From Ephemerocybe angulata (taxonomy: Eukaryota; Basidiomycota; Agaricomycetes; Agaricales; Psathyrellaceae), in NCBI GenBank assembly GCA_013368325.1, contig JAACJK010000176.1, forward strand, positions 124,001 to 188,000: a stretch of 64,000 nucleotides of DNA. Direction: 5' to 3'. The position numbers and the translations under genes were made by a program. The notes beneath the pieces were generated by a model. That model was given only the letters and a program-made list of their open reading frames with translations, searched no databases and was not told the DNA's origin. Of the stretch, positions 8,953 to 18,597 are shown piece after piece (position 1 is the stretch's first letter; each line of letters opens with the position of its first letter).

Positions 8953-11900
8953 CCGACGGCGAAGGAAGCCCCAGCGACCGTCGAGACCATAGCCGAGCCC
9001 GCGCAAGAGGCGATACCTACGGCCGCCGAGATTGACTTCAAGACGGCAAACGACTTCGACGTCACCGTAGGAGCGCACAGCGCGGACTGGAACATGGGTG
9101 AGTCCCCTACGTTTAATTTCGATAAACTACCCGAGCCAGTACAGATGCCTCCGAGGCGCAACAGCATCAACAGCTACCATCCGATGTGGAGCCCCGAAGA
9201 GCACGCCAGGGACGCGACAGACCAATCCGGGCTGACAAGGCGTCAGCGGGAAAGGGTGCGCCAAGGGCGCTACGGCAGGCGCAGCAGCAGGTCGGCGTCG
9301 CCCAGACTGAATAGCTGGCGGGATAAGGGCAAGGGACCCGATCCTGGCAACTGGGGTAATGTAGAGCAACATTCTGAATTAGAACCCGATGTACAAGAAG
9401 CGTATCTAAATGATATAAAAAATCATACTTATTACGATACTTACTTCGGACGTCGAGAGCTAAGAAATGGCTACAAACCGGAGGGCGAGAACCACGGTAA
9501 CAAGGACTACGAGCCGGAAAACATACGCGATAATTCTCGTAGCCGCCGTAACCGCAGCCAGCGTAACAAATACAAGGAGAAACAACGCAGGGCTAAGAAT
9601 TCAGTCAGGATAACCAGCGAGGCCATCGACGTTGGGAATTCCGCCTCTGCAGTACCTAAGAACAATGTTACACTGCGAAAACGCGATAAGAGACGCAAAT
9701 CTGCACTGAAGCCAACAGAACAACTCGAGAATATGAGTTATATTAACAATGCCTTCCGCCGTGCTGCACTACTCGATAACAAGAAAGTTAAGAAGTCCGG
9801 AAAGCCTAACGGTGATCCTGACGACTCAAACTCGAGCTCATCTTCTGAATCTGACGATCCATCGAGCAATGGTGGCGACGGGTCGGATGAGGATGAGGAG
9901 GGCGAGACTTCTGAAGACGAGTACCCCAGCTCGGACCCGGACTCTTCAGACGAAGAGAATGGAGGACATGGCAGGCGCAGGCGTAAGGAACGCCGCGGTA
10001 CGACATGGAAGCCGATCGCACCTGAAGACTATGACGGTCGCCCAGATATAGCTACTTACCATCGTTTCATGTCACAATGCAACATGTACATCGAAGACGC
10101 GAATATCCCGCGAAAGCGCCGAGTCTACAGATTGTCGAGCTTCCTAAAGCCAGGTCCCGCGTACAATTTCTATGCGCGTGAAGTAAGTCCTAGAGTGGAA
10201 AAATGGACTGTTACCAAGTTCTTCAAAGGGCTCTTCGACGCTTGCTTCCCTGTCGACTTCAAGGAGAGGCAGCGCGAACAGCTCGAGAACCTGAAACAGA
10301 ACAGATCAGAAATTCGAGTCTATCTTGCTAAGCTCAATGAGTTATACCTTACAACTGGTGTAACAAGGCAGCGCGAGAAGGCGCGATACTTCTGGCGAGG
10401 ACTGCGAGACGAGACCAAGGAACGGCTCAGGTACGATGGGATATCGCCTGAGTCTTCCAGCTACGAGAGAATTATCCGTAAAGCAGAACATGCTGAACTC
10501 GCATGGAGACTTACCATGACACATCGGAACGCGCTAGAGAACGCAGAACGACACAACCGAAGTGGGAATGACAGGCGAAGGCCTAGAAACCGAGGGAGGA
10601 ATGAGAGACCCAACCAGAAGAGCGAAGGGTACGTTGGTAGACGCACCAACGGACTGCCGGGAGGCTCGAATTCAAACCAAACTCGGGCTAGAAATCACTA
10701 TGAGAAAGGTGAAAAGGCGCGCAAAGATTACAGAAACAAACCCACGTACCAAGGCAAGGCGCAGCTAAGCGCCGAGGAAAAGTCCAGACGCAAGGCCGAT
10801 GGACTTTGCTACAATTGTGGTAAGGCCGACCACATGGCGCGCAACTGTCCCAAAGCCAACTCAGTCAATGAGAAAGGGTTTCGCTCCAACAGGATAGACA
10901 ATTATAATGTCAACCTAAAATTTGGGAATGAAACTGAGGGCTTACGCGCGCTAGCCGAGACCACTGAGTCCACTCACAACATACGCGCTAACATGATTGA
11001 ATGGTCCGCTGACAACTTTAACGGAGTATTCGATGATGACCTGATTCAGTTAGAGGATGTCAAATCGCGCCCTGGCTGGAAGAAGGAAGTTAGCAGCATG
11101 TTTGAGACTTTTGAAGAGGAAGAACCAGTTCCCAGTACCAGTGCAGACACTGAATTCTTCACTGCGCCGGACGCTGATGAATGGTTCAACTCTGGTGCGC
11201 AGGACTGGTTCGAACCTCGAACACAGCAAGAACCGGTTACTACTAGGCTCGGTGACCCAATTCTTGAGCGAGTGGAGCTATGTCTCGCCCGTGGAGCACC
11301 TTACCATCAGGATAAGCGCCGAGGCGCGCTCGCGAAAGACAGGTTCTACGTGCACCAGGCACAGGGAATGTATGTCATTGCAGATTCTATGATGCCTCAT
11401 ATAGAAGAAGTGGAACTCGCCTGGGAGAAGGCACGCGATCCCAGATTCAATGTTGCGGGATGGTACCAGAAGCGACTAGACGAGATGTACGGTGTCCCAA
11501 AGGGGCGAAATAGGCGCCCGGAGCGACGCAGGCCAGACGAAGTCGGGGACTTCCTGGCTCAGGAAATTAAGGCTCAACTAGATGCAGGAATGTCTTACCC
11601 AGGAGAATCATATGCTTGGATGCCTCGCGAAGGACGTTTCAAGGTGCGATTCAACCCGAATGCCAGAGACTACTTAGTCGAGGACACGGCACTCAGATAT
11701 ACGACGAGACTCACATCCAAATTGCTCGAGGACCCCCAGCTAAACTTGCAACGATGGTACACATCCCGTTTGATCAGGGGATATGAAGACCTCTGGGATA
11801 ACATCGTGAACTGCTGGCCGGAGGACCGCTGCGCACAGCAACTCGCGCTAGAGCCTGAAATGGGATATCACGAAGGTAATGTGCGTCAGTTACTTCGAAA

Positions 11901-14900
11901 TATCGAATGGGAAGCATACGCACCTGTCAATACGACCTGGGAACAGCATGGCGACCTCATGATACTAACGCACATGGAGGGCGCGCCCGAACGACTTGGG
12001 ATGTACCCGGCGATCCAGGTACCGGCTGGTGATCCACATCAAGTCGCGCTCATGGCCCAGAATGTATCGCAAGGAGTGTACACGGCGCTGGAGCGAAATT
12101 CTACTAAACGAAAGGACCTCGCTCGACACGTACCCGAGCCGATCACTATCGTGGCGAAGATAGCTGGGAGACCGGTACGAGCTTTGCTTGATTCTGGATC
12201 TCTTGGGGACTTCATGTCGACGAGTCTTGCTGATCAGCTCGCGGTACAGAAGATTGAACTTACTAGGCCACTCAATATTCAGCTCGCAGTGCAGGGATCG
12301 AGAACGAAGGCCAATTACGGCGCGAAGGTACTGTTTGAATACCAGAAGGTCAGCGAAGATCGCTATTTCGATATAATCAATCTCCAGAACTATGACTTGA
12401 TCCTCGGCACACCTTTCATGCATCAACATCGCGTTGCGGTAGGTCTTAATCCCCCTCGGGTGATCATCGGTTCTGACATGTCTCTCCCTATTGAAGGAAC
12501 GGGTGTCAGGATTCTGCAGTCACAAGCGATGAGCACGTACGAGGATCATTTGGAGAAGGCTCGGGCGCTGGTACGCAAGTACGCCGAGCCCATATGTAGA
12601 AAGGCGATAGATTCAGAGTTACCACCTCTGCGGGAAATAAATCATCGTATTCCTATAATTGACCCAACTAAGAAGTATAAGTGGAGGCCGTCTCGATGCC
12701 CTGAACCTTTAAGACCTCAGTGGGTTGCAAAACGAAATGCTTATGTTAAATCGGGGCGCTGGGTCCAGAGTACCAGCTTCAACACTGTGCCGATGCTTTG
12801 CATTCCCAAACCAGGCAAATCTGGCGACGCAGTGAGACTACGAACGGTCATAGACCTTCGGGAGCGAAATGCGAACACGAAAAAACTCACTTGCCCATTA
12901 CCTGACATGGAGGGAATACTTCGACGAGTTTCCCAAGCCAAATACAGGTCCATGATGGACGGCACGGATGCGTACGAGCAAATCCGCATAGAACCTTCAG
13001 ACGTAAAGTTCTCGGCCATGGCGACGCCGGAAGGCCCCATGCTAAGCAGGGTAATGCAGCAAGGTGACTGCAACGCCGTAGCCACCTTCCAGACCATAAT
13101 GACCACTCTGTTTTCGCCCTGGATAGGAAAATGGCTCGATATTTACCTAGATGACATTGTCATTTACTCAGATACTCTTGAAGAACACGTTGAGCACTGC
13201 AAAACGGTCATCGATGTGCTTAAACGCGAGACTTTCTTTCTGAATCAAGATAAGATATATATTCTGTGTAAAGAAATGAAGTTATTAGGCCGAGTCGTCG
13301 ACGATAAGGGCATCCGAATGGACCCCGAGAAAGTCGACGCACTTGTAAGATGGAAAATTCCCACCAATCGAGAGCTCCTGCGGGGGTTTCTGGGTGCTGC
13401 CAGCTACCTCGCAGATGATATCGACCGAGTCCGAGTACCTATGGGCATATTATTCAACCTAACAAGTGACAAGGTTCCGTTTCGATGGGAATTCACGCAC
13501 CAACGAGCTTTTGAGGAGGTAAAGCGACTTGCGAGCGCGTGCAAGGATCACCACCGCGTGCCACTGAAATATGGCCCAGATACTCCACCTATTAACGTCG
13601 TCACAGACGCTTGCGCAACGGGATTAGCAGGCGTAGTCAGTCAAGGAGAAGATTGGCGTACCGCGAAAGTGGCCGCATTTTTCTCGGCTAAGCTCAACAA
13701 AGCCCAGCAGAACTACCCAGTTCACGAACTGGAGATGCTGGCGGGGGTTGAGACAATGCTGCGCCATAGGGATATACTGCAAGGTGCAAGATTTAAGTGG
13801 TACACCGATCATAAAGGACTAATTCACTTACTAAATCAACGAGACCTGTCAGGGAGACAAGCCCGATGGTTAGAGAAGATCTCCGGGTTCGATTTTGAAG
13901 TTGTGTACGTACCAGGGACGGAAAACATAGTATCCGACGCCCTTTCGCGACTATACGCACACGACGAACCCGGAACTGTGAGATCAAGGGGTGAATACAC
14001 CGACCACGATATCATAAGCAACGACGCGCTTACACTCTGTGAAATCACAATGCCCGTTTATGTGGGCACGGAGGGCGCGTTAGCGGTATCGTCGTTACCC
14101 CAGGAAGACATGCTCGAGCTCGCTGCGGTCACTCGCTCGAAAACTCGAGTCGAGATCCCGGAGAAGCAACCACCCACCAAAGTCACAACTACAACCAAAG
14201 GGGATCAGCAACCCAAAACAAAGGCTAAGGACTCACGGGCAAACGCAGAACCGAAGCCTGACGACAAGAAAACAACCAAGAGGAAGACGCGCAAGGCAGC
14301 GCAAGCGCCCAAGCAGCAGGCTGCGCGAAAAAAGCAACCTGCCACGGTCACGCCGCCGATTATCAAAGCAACGCCAGATAAGCTTCGAGAACGACAGCCA
14401 CTGGCACCTCCTGAGACAGGACGCCCTGAGACTTCGAAAGAGTTTGCCGCTCGCATGAAACATACCTTCAAAGTCCTTGGCCCGAGACCAAGGACGGAGG
14501 GTGGGAGTAATAGCCGATTGGACGCGCCGCAAGAACAAGCGCCCGCGGCTGAACCTGACGTCATAGCGGGATCAAACTCGGACGAGGAAACGAAACAAGC
14601 GCCGTCCCTTGTAGAAATTGTTGAGAGCAGCAGTGGGATGGACTTAGTATATCTAATACGATCCAAATACACTGAAGATCCTTTTTTCAAAACTATACTG
14701 GAAAAACCTAAGGATTTCCGAAACTTTTCAGTGGAAAAAGGACTCATATATCTCCAGAACGACGAGCGCCGCGCTTTGTGCATACCTCTCGCGTATCACG
14801 AAGGAAGGAACATCCGAGAACTAGTAATATCGGAAGCACACAGCGTGCTCGCTCACCTAGGATCCAAAAAAACCATAGACTACCTACGGGACCACGTCTG

Positions 14901-17349
14901 GTGGAAAAATATGGTATCCGATGTGACGAAATACTGTGATACTTGCATAACATGCAAAAGGAGCAAATCTAATACCCAGAAGCCACAAGGACTGCTTCAT
15001 CCCCTGAATGTACCTCAGCAGCCATGGGATTCGATAGGAATTGACTTCGTGGGACCGTTACCTGAGTCCACTGACCGAAACGGCACATACGATTGCATCA
15101 CAGTAATTATAGATCGACTTACGGGGATGGTCCACCTGGTGCCCAGTCGCGAAGATTACACGGCTCGAGAAGTGGCTGAATTAGTCTTTGCGGAAGTATA
15201 CAAACATCATGGGCTGCCAAGAAGCATAGTCAGTGACAGGGACAAATGGTTCACTGCAACATTTTGGGAACACTTACACACACTCATCGGAACCAAACTG
15301 AATATGTCAAGTGCGTACCATCCTGAATCCGATGGATCCACGGAAAGGGCGAATCGCACTATCACGCAAATGATAAGGCAATGTATCAACCCGAAACAAC
15401 GGGACTGGGTCTCAAAACTTCCTGCAGTGGAATTCGCGCTAAATTCGGCGAGATCAGAGACAACAGGCTACGCACCGTTTTTCCTAAATCACGGACGTAT
15501 GCCGAGATCCTTCATTTGGAATCAGCCAAGAAAGGATGAGTTCCCTGGAGTACGAGTGTTTGCAACACGGATCAGAAATGCAATCATGTCGGCACATGAC
15601 AGCATTTTAGACGCGCGCGTAAAACAGACGCGCAACGCTAACCGTAAGCGCCAACTCACTAAAATAATAGAAGGCGATCTGGTATACGTATCATCGGAGA
15701 ATATTAGATTCCCGAAAGGATTAGCTAGGAAATTCTTACCAAAATACATAGGACCATACAAGGTCACAAGGGATTTCGGAAACAATTCTTATCGGATTGA
15801 ATTACCTCCTAGGATGAAACAACGTGGAATTCACGATGTATTCCACGCATCTAAACTAAGGATACATGTGCCCAATGATGACAGACTGTTCCCTGGCAGA
15901 TCCGACGACCAGATATGGGAATACGACGAAGAAGGTGTCGAAAAAGAATTCACGGTGGACAAAGTATTGTCGCACCAAGGATCCAGCACGGATGCCCGAT
16001 TTGAACTACTGTGGCGAGACGGCGACATCACCTGGCTACCCTACCATAAGGTGTCGCATCTCACAGTGCTACGGGACTATTTAGAAGCCATGGGTGTCAA
16101 TAAAATTTCCGAATTAGTATCAAGAAGCGCGATGGATACAAACACGCCTGTTGCCGATGAACAAGTAGACCTAGGATACATCGGATATGGCCGACTACCC
16201 AAAGAAAAGGTATATAGGCAGGGAGGGAATGCGAAGAGAAACATCCCCAAGCTCCCTAAGATCCCTAAGAGTCTCTACTATCCTACTACCTGCAATGAAC
16301 TACACTGGAATGCTCCCCCACATCGGCCGCTGGGTCTCTGTACTCCGGTTCAACAAGCAAGCCGGGTTTTTCACCCTCGCCATCACCGACACGACGGGCG
16401 CCAGGCGGATCCTCAAGGTCGCCCCAGCGACTATCCGCATGTGCCTGAAGCACGACGAGGCGATCGGAAACAACCCCACCGGGGATCACGCGGTGGAGCC
16501 TCTCTGCAAGGAGTTCATGGAGGGCTTCAACGAGGACCCCAAGTGCCATTCCAAGTTCGTCTATCGCGATCCACTCACCAAGGCATGGGTCGTTCCCCAT
16601 TGGAGGATTACCCCCGACGTGCTCGATCTCGATCCCCCCTTCCCCGGACACATGGGCGGGCACGCCTATCACGCACCTCAGACGCGCCATCAACCTCGCG
16701 ACTACCCCGATCAGTACTCTCCCCTCGATCGCGACAGTTCTCGCATTCGCAAGATGGTCGAAAGGCACGACAGAGCCTTCGACGTACTACTCCTCGACCG
16801 CGAGAGGAACCTCAAATCCGACAGGCAACGCGACCACCAGGTCCAGCGCCGCTACCAGAGGCGCGACCGCGGCGGTCCGCACCACGACAATCGTGGGAGG
16901 AGGCCTATGCCGATGAAGCCGAGGCGCGACAACACCGCGGAGCCAGGACAGGACTTCTACATACCTGGAACGGACCCGGAAGTCGACGAAATATTCAGGT
17001 CGATCGAAGGAGGGTTCCCGCGCAACTACCGCGACAACGAGGAAATCCTATCCCCCCTCCTCTCCCCACCTTCCCCCTTGTCGACCGAGACCACCGAACA
17101 TACCGCCCCAGCCGCAATCACAGTCTCCACGGCCAACGGCGAGACCTTGGAGGTCGGGGCTCTCAGCCTGGAGGAAACCGCGCGGGCTTTCGATATTCAG
17201 CCACAGCCGACCAATACTCCCGTCCCCTCGACTTCTACCACGACGACCAATCCCAGGCCTACAACCTCGGAGGCTTTGAAGAACTTGAATTTCCGAGGCA
17301 ACGGCAGGCGCCGCATCACCAGGCGCGCCGCCGCTACCACCGCTCCTGA
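8953..17349 (+). CDS. Gypsy gag-pol, main portion (interrupted upstream)
   Basis: Continues the frame begun at 2640; in-frame codons read from the Copia LTR just before 8953 are foreign. Order: disordered basic and acidic N-terminus; retrotransposon gag capsid (about 10000-10520); zinc knuckle CYNCGKADHMARNC (about 10806-10847); retropepsin LLDSG (about 12183); reverse transcriptase with YLDDIVIYSD (about 13144-13173); RNase H (TDACATG near 13603, YTDHKGL near 13801); integrase zinc region H-H...CDTCITC (about 14839-14955) and DDE core (IDFVGPL near 15038, VSDRDKW near 15229, DGSTERAN near 15330); chromodomain-like segment FTVDKVLSH...WLPYHKVSHL (about 15949-16062). Past about 16130 the frame stays open but becomes Arg/Pro-rich and probably non-coding, overlapping the next ORF. 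Confidence 0.9.
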   Translation, partial: PTAKEAPATVETIAEPAQEAIPTAAEIDFKTANDFDVTVGAHSADWNMGESPTFNFDKLPEPVQMPPRRNSINSYHPMWSPEEHARDATDQSGLTRRQRERVRQGRYGRRSSRSASPRLNSWRDKGKGPDPGNWGNVEQHSELEPDVQEAYLNDIKNHTYYDTYFGRRELRNGYKPEGENHGNKDYEPENIRDNSRSRRNRSQRNKYKEKQRRAKNSVRITSEAIDVGNSASAVPKNNVTLRKRDKRRKSALKPTEQLENMSYINNAFRRAALLDNKKVKKSGKPNGDPDDSNSSSSSESDDPSSNGGDGSDEDEEGETSEDEYPSSDPDSSDEENGGHGRRRRKERRGTTWKPIAPEDYDGRPDIATYHRFMSQCNMYIEDANIPRKRRVYRLSSFLKPGPAYNFYAREVSPRVEKWTVTKFFKGLFDACFPVDFKERQREQLENLKQNRSEIRVYLAKLNELYLTTGVTRQREKARYFWRGLRDETKERLRYDGISPESSSYERIIRKAEHAELAWRLTMTHRNALENAERHNRSGNDRRRPRNRGRNERPNQKSEGYVGRRTNGLPGGSNSNQTRARNHYEKGEKARKDYRNKPTYQGKAQLSAEEKSRRKADGLCYNCGKADHMARNCPKANSVNEKGFRSNRIDNYNVNLKFGNETEGLRALAETTESTHNIRANMIEWSADNFNGVFDDDLIQLEDVKSRPGWKKEVSSMFETFEEEEPVPSTSADTEFFTAPDADEWFNSGAQDWFEPRTQQEPVTTRLGDPILERVELCLARGAPYHQDKRRGALAKDRFYVHQAQGMYVIADSMMPHIEEVELAWEKARDPRFNVAGWYQKRLDEMYGVPKGRNRRPERRRPDEVGDFLAQEIKAQLDAGMSYPGESYAWMPREGRFKVRFNPNARDYLVEDTALRYTTRLTSKLLEDPQLNLQRWYTSRLIRGYEDLWDNIVNCWPEDRCAQQLALEPEMGYHEGNVRQLLRNIEWEAYAPVNTTWEQHGDLMILTHMEGAPERLGMYPAIQVPAGDPHQVALMAQNVSQGVYTALERNSTKRKDLARHVPEPITIVAKIAGRPVRALLDSGSLGDFMSTSLADQLAVQKIELTRPLNIQLAVQGSRTKANYGAKVLFEYQKVSEDRYFDIINLQNYDLILGTPFMHQHRVAVGLNPPRVIIGSDMSLPIEGTGVRILQSQAMSTYEDHLEKARALVRKYAEPICRKAIDSELPPLREINHRIPIIDPTKKYKWRPSRCPEPLRPQWVAKRNAYVKSGRWVQSTSFNTVPMLCIPKPGKSGDAVRLRTVIDLRERNANTKKLTCPLPDMEGILRRVSQAKYRSMMDGTDAYEQIRIEPSDVKFSAMATPEGPMLSRVMQQGDCNAVATFQTIMTTLFSPWIGKWLDIYLDDIVIYSDTLEEHVEHCKTVIDVLKRETFFLNQDKIYILCKEMKLLGRVVDDKGIRMDPEKVDALVRWKIPTNRELLRGFLGAASYLADDIDRVRVPMGILFNLTSDKVPFRWEFTHQRAFEEVKRLASACKDHHRVPLKYGPDTPPINVVTDACATGLAGVVSQGEDWRTAKVAAFFSAKLNKAQQNYPVHELEMLAGVETMLRHRDILQGARFKWYTDHKGLIHLLNQRDLSGRQARWLEKISGFDFEVVYVPGTENIVSDALSRLYAHDEPGTVRSRGEYTDHDIISNDALTLCEITMPVYVGTEGALAVSSLPQEDMLELAAVTRSKTRVEIPEKQPPTKVTTTTKGDQQPKTKAKDSRANAEPKPDDKKTTKRKTRKAAQAPKQQAARKKQPATVTPPIIKATPDKLRERQPLAPPETGRPETSKEFAARMKHTFKVLGPRPRTEGGSNSRLDAPQEQAPAAEPDVIAGSNSDEETKQAPSLVEIVESSSGMDLVYLIRSKYTEDPFFKTILEKPKDFRNFSVEKGLIYLQNDERRALCIPLAYHEGRNIRELVISEAHSVLAHLGSKKTIDYLRDHVWWKNMVSDVTKYCDTCITCKRSKSNTQKPQGLLHPLNVPQQPWDSIGIDFVGPLPESTDRNGTYDCITVIIDRLTGMVHLVPSREDYTAREVAELVFAEVYKHHGLPRSIVSDRDKWFTATFWEHLHTLIGTKLNMSSAYHPESDGSTERANRTITQMIRQCINPKQRDWVSKLPAVEFALNSARSETTGYAPFFLNHGRMPRSFIWNQPRKDEFPGVRVFATRIRNAIMSAHDSILDARVKQTRNANRKRQLTKIIEGDLVYVSSENIRFPKGLARKFLPKYIGPYKVTRDFGNNSYRIELPPRMKQRGIHDVFHASKLRIHVPNDDRLFPGRSDDQIWEYDEEGVEKEFTVDKVLSHQGSSTDARFELLWRDGDITWLPYHKVSHLTVLRDYLEAMGVNKISELVSRSAMDTNTPVADEQVDLGYIGYGRLPKEKVYRQGGNAKRNIPKLPKIPKSLYYPTTCNELHWNAPPHRPLGLCTPVQQASRVFHPRHHRHDGRQADPQGRPSDYPHVPEARRGDRKQPHRGSRGGASLQGVHGGLQRGPQVPFQVRLSRSTHQGMGRSPLEDYPRRARSRSPLPRTHGRARLSRTSDAPSTSRLPRSVLSPRSRQFSHSQDGRKARQSLRRTTPRPREEPQIRQATRPPGPAPLPEARPRRSAPRQSWEEAYADEAEARQHRGARTGLLHTWNGPGSRRNIQVDRRRVPAQLPRQRGNPIPPPLPTFPLVDRDHRTYRPSRNHSLHGQRRDLGGRGSQPGGNRAGFRYSATADQYSRPLDFYHDDQSQAYNLGGFEELEFPRQRQAPHHQARRRYHRS

Positions 17350-17431
17350 AGAAGAGGATCAGTTGGCTCAGGAGGATGTTGTTATGGAGGCCCCGGGGGC
17401 CACTGCAACTGGTAATACTGTTACTGCTTAG
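16295..17431 (+). CDS. Gypsy 3' accessory ORF overlapping the pol tail (378 aa)
   Basis: Lies in a different frame from pol. The ATG at 16295 begins MNYTGMLPHIGRW; the frame also extends upstream to an ATG at 16187. The N-terminal about 110 residues look globular (VLRFNKQAGFFTLAITD, RILKVAPATIRMCLKHDEA); the rest is charged, Arg/Asp/Gln-rich and then Ser/Thr/Pro-rich. The composition looks more protein-like than the overlapping pol frame, so I favour this as the coding frame. The function is unknown; an envelope-like role is not supported because no signal peptide or membrane segment is seen. It ends 64 bp before the 3' LTR. Confidence 0.65.
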   Translation: MNYTGMLPHIGRWVSVLRFNKQAGFFTLAITDTTGARRILKVAPATIRMCLKHDEAIGNNPTGDHAVEPLCKEFMEGFNEDPKCHSKFVYRDPLTKAWVVPHWRITPDVLDLDPPFPGHMGGHAYHAPQTRHQPRDYPDQYSPLDRDSSRIRKMVERHDRAFDVLLLDRERNLKSDRQRDHQVQRRYQRRDRGGPHHDNRGRRPMPMKPRRDNTAEPGQDFYIPGTDPEVDEIFRSIEGGFPRNYRDNEEILSPLLSPPSPLSTETTEHTAPAAITVSTANGETLEVGALSLEETARAFDIQPQPTNTPVPSTSTTTTNPRPTTSEALKNLNFRGNGRRRITRRAAATTAPEEEDQLAQEDVVMEAPGATATGNTVTA

Positions 17432-17481
17432 GAAATTTGTTTTTCTTTTCTTTTCTTACTTAGGTTCGACATGCTTTGCAT

Positions 17482-17495
17482 GCCGGGAGGGCGTA
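17482..17495 (+). other. Gypsy polypurine tract (putative)
   Basis: GCCGGGAGGGCGTA directly precedes the 3' LTR, in the place where the plus-strand primer is expected. It is purine-rich but not pure. Confidence 0.5.
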
Positions 17496-17751
17496 TGTGA
17501 GGCACAGCCCTTCCGGACCGTCTTATCTTATCGGTTGATCTTATCTCTTTCCTCTCCAGTAGATACTTCTTCTCCTCGTACCCTGTAGCTTAGATAAGGT
17601 ATTCTATTAGGTATATAAGGACGTTGTATCTACTGTAGATTCCCCAGTTCTTTGGAATCCGATAGTCTTTCAAACCGTCTATCCCTCTGAAGACTCTTCA
17701 TCTTTCCTTATCCGTGTGCCGAGATTAGTGATCTAATCGCTCCTCGTCACA
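17496..17751 (+). repeat. Gypsy 3' LTR
   Basis: Appears identical to 2210-2465, with a TATA-like element at 17612-17620. It is followed by the right copy of the CGGAT target duplication (17752-17756). Confidence 0.95.
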
Positions 17752-17756
17752 CGGAT

Positions 17757-18597
17757 GTATTTCCGTCGGATTCTGTTGTATTTGATCATCAGATCCCGGC
17801 ACTCAAGCCGGCGGGCTCGTCCTCCTAAGACGAGTAGCCTCGAGGCATTTTTTGAATGTTCAAGAGGCCTCGAGGCTGGTTTAGCGCCGCCACCAGTAAT
17901 TAGGCCCAATACATAGATGTAGGTTGGAGAAATAGACGAGATGGCCATGGAATATGACGAGGAGGAAGAAATGCGCGCTGCGGTGCTTTGCGCGATCTTC
18001 CCGGGCTTTTTGGCGGCAAGTGCCAGGGACGCTCACACGCTCTGAGAATTCCTGTAACGGCGACCACGGGCCTCTCTGCACCATCTTCGTCACCGCTTTC
18101 TTCTGCTCGGCGTCGCCTCTTATTCGTTTATTTCTACGTTCTACGACGACCACGAAGGATAGTAACGCCCCCACACGACGACAAACCAGAAAACCAGAAA
18201 AATAAGCTACGACCCACGTACCCCACGAATACCGACGTGTATACGACCAGCGACGGATAAGACGGCTTCCACGCGTTCAAAACCATATACGAGACCTTAC
18301 CAGGCGACACGACTCGAATTGAGAAGCGCAGCATTCCAGGAAGCCAGCCAGCACAGCGAGAAGCTCACGAACAAACACCGAACTTGCGACTGGGACAAAG
18401 GAGCGGCCGACACAACGTCCAGCACTCAATACAGCACGTCGATCGCTTGATTGGGTACTGTTCATCCTACGCGACGTATAGGCCCGTTCTAAACCTTACC
18501 TGGATTCAGCACGAGGATATCCAACCATTCAGCGCGTCAAGCATTCAGGACAGGTTGAAGGGACAGAGGATTGCTTCGTTCATGGTACTAGAAGAAC
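17757..18597. other. Upstream region of the large WDDDF-motif gene
   Basis: No gene was recognised. The stretch separates the Gypsy element from the next gene and should hold its promoter. GAGGCCTCGAGGC-like inverted motifs occur near 17840-17875. The retrotransposon may have landed within or near the regulatory region. Confidence 0.5.

Larger units (their letters stand above)
2210..17751 (+). mobile_element. Ty3/Gypsy chromovirus, full length, split by a Copia insertion
   Basis: A complete LTR retrotransposon on the plus strand. It has 256-bp direct LTRs starting TGTGAGG and ending CACA, flanked by a perfect 5-bp target duplication CGGAT (2205-2209 and 17752-17756). Order: LTR, leader, gag start (2640), [Copia 3122-8952], rest of gag, protease, reverse transcriptase, RNase H, integrase, chromodomain-like segment, an extra ORF, LTR. 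The RT-RNaseH-integrase order is that of Ty3/Gypsy (Metaviridae). Without the Copia and one copy of its target duplication the element would be 9706 bp. The LTRs appear identical, implying recent transposition. The right LTR ends about 850 bp upstream of the large gene at 18598. Confidence 0.95.
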
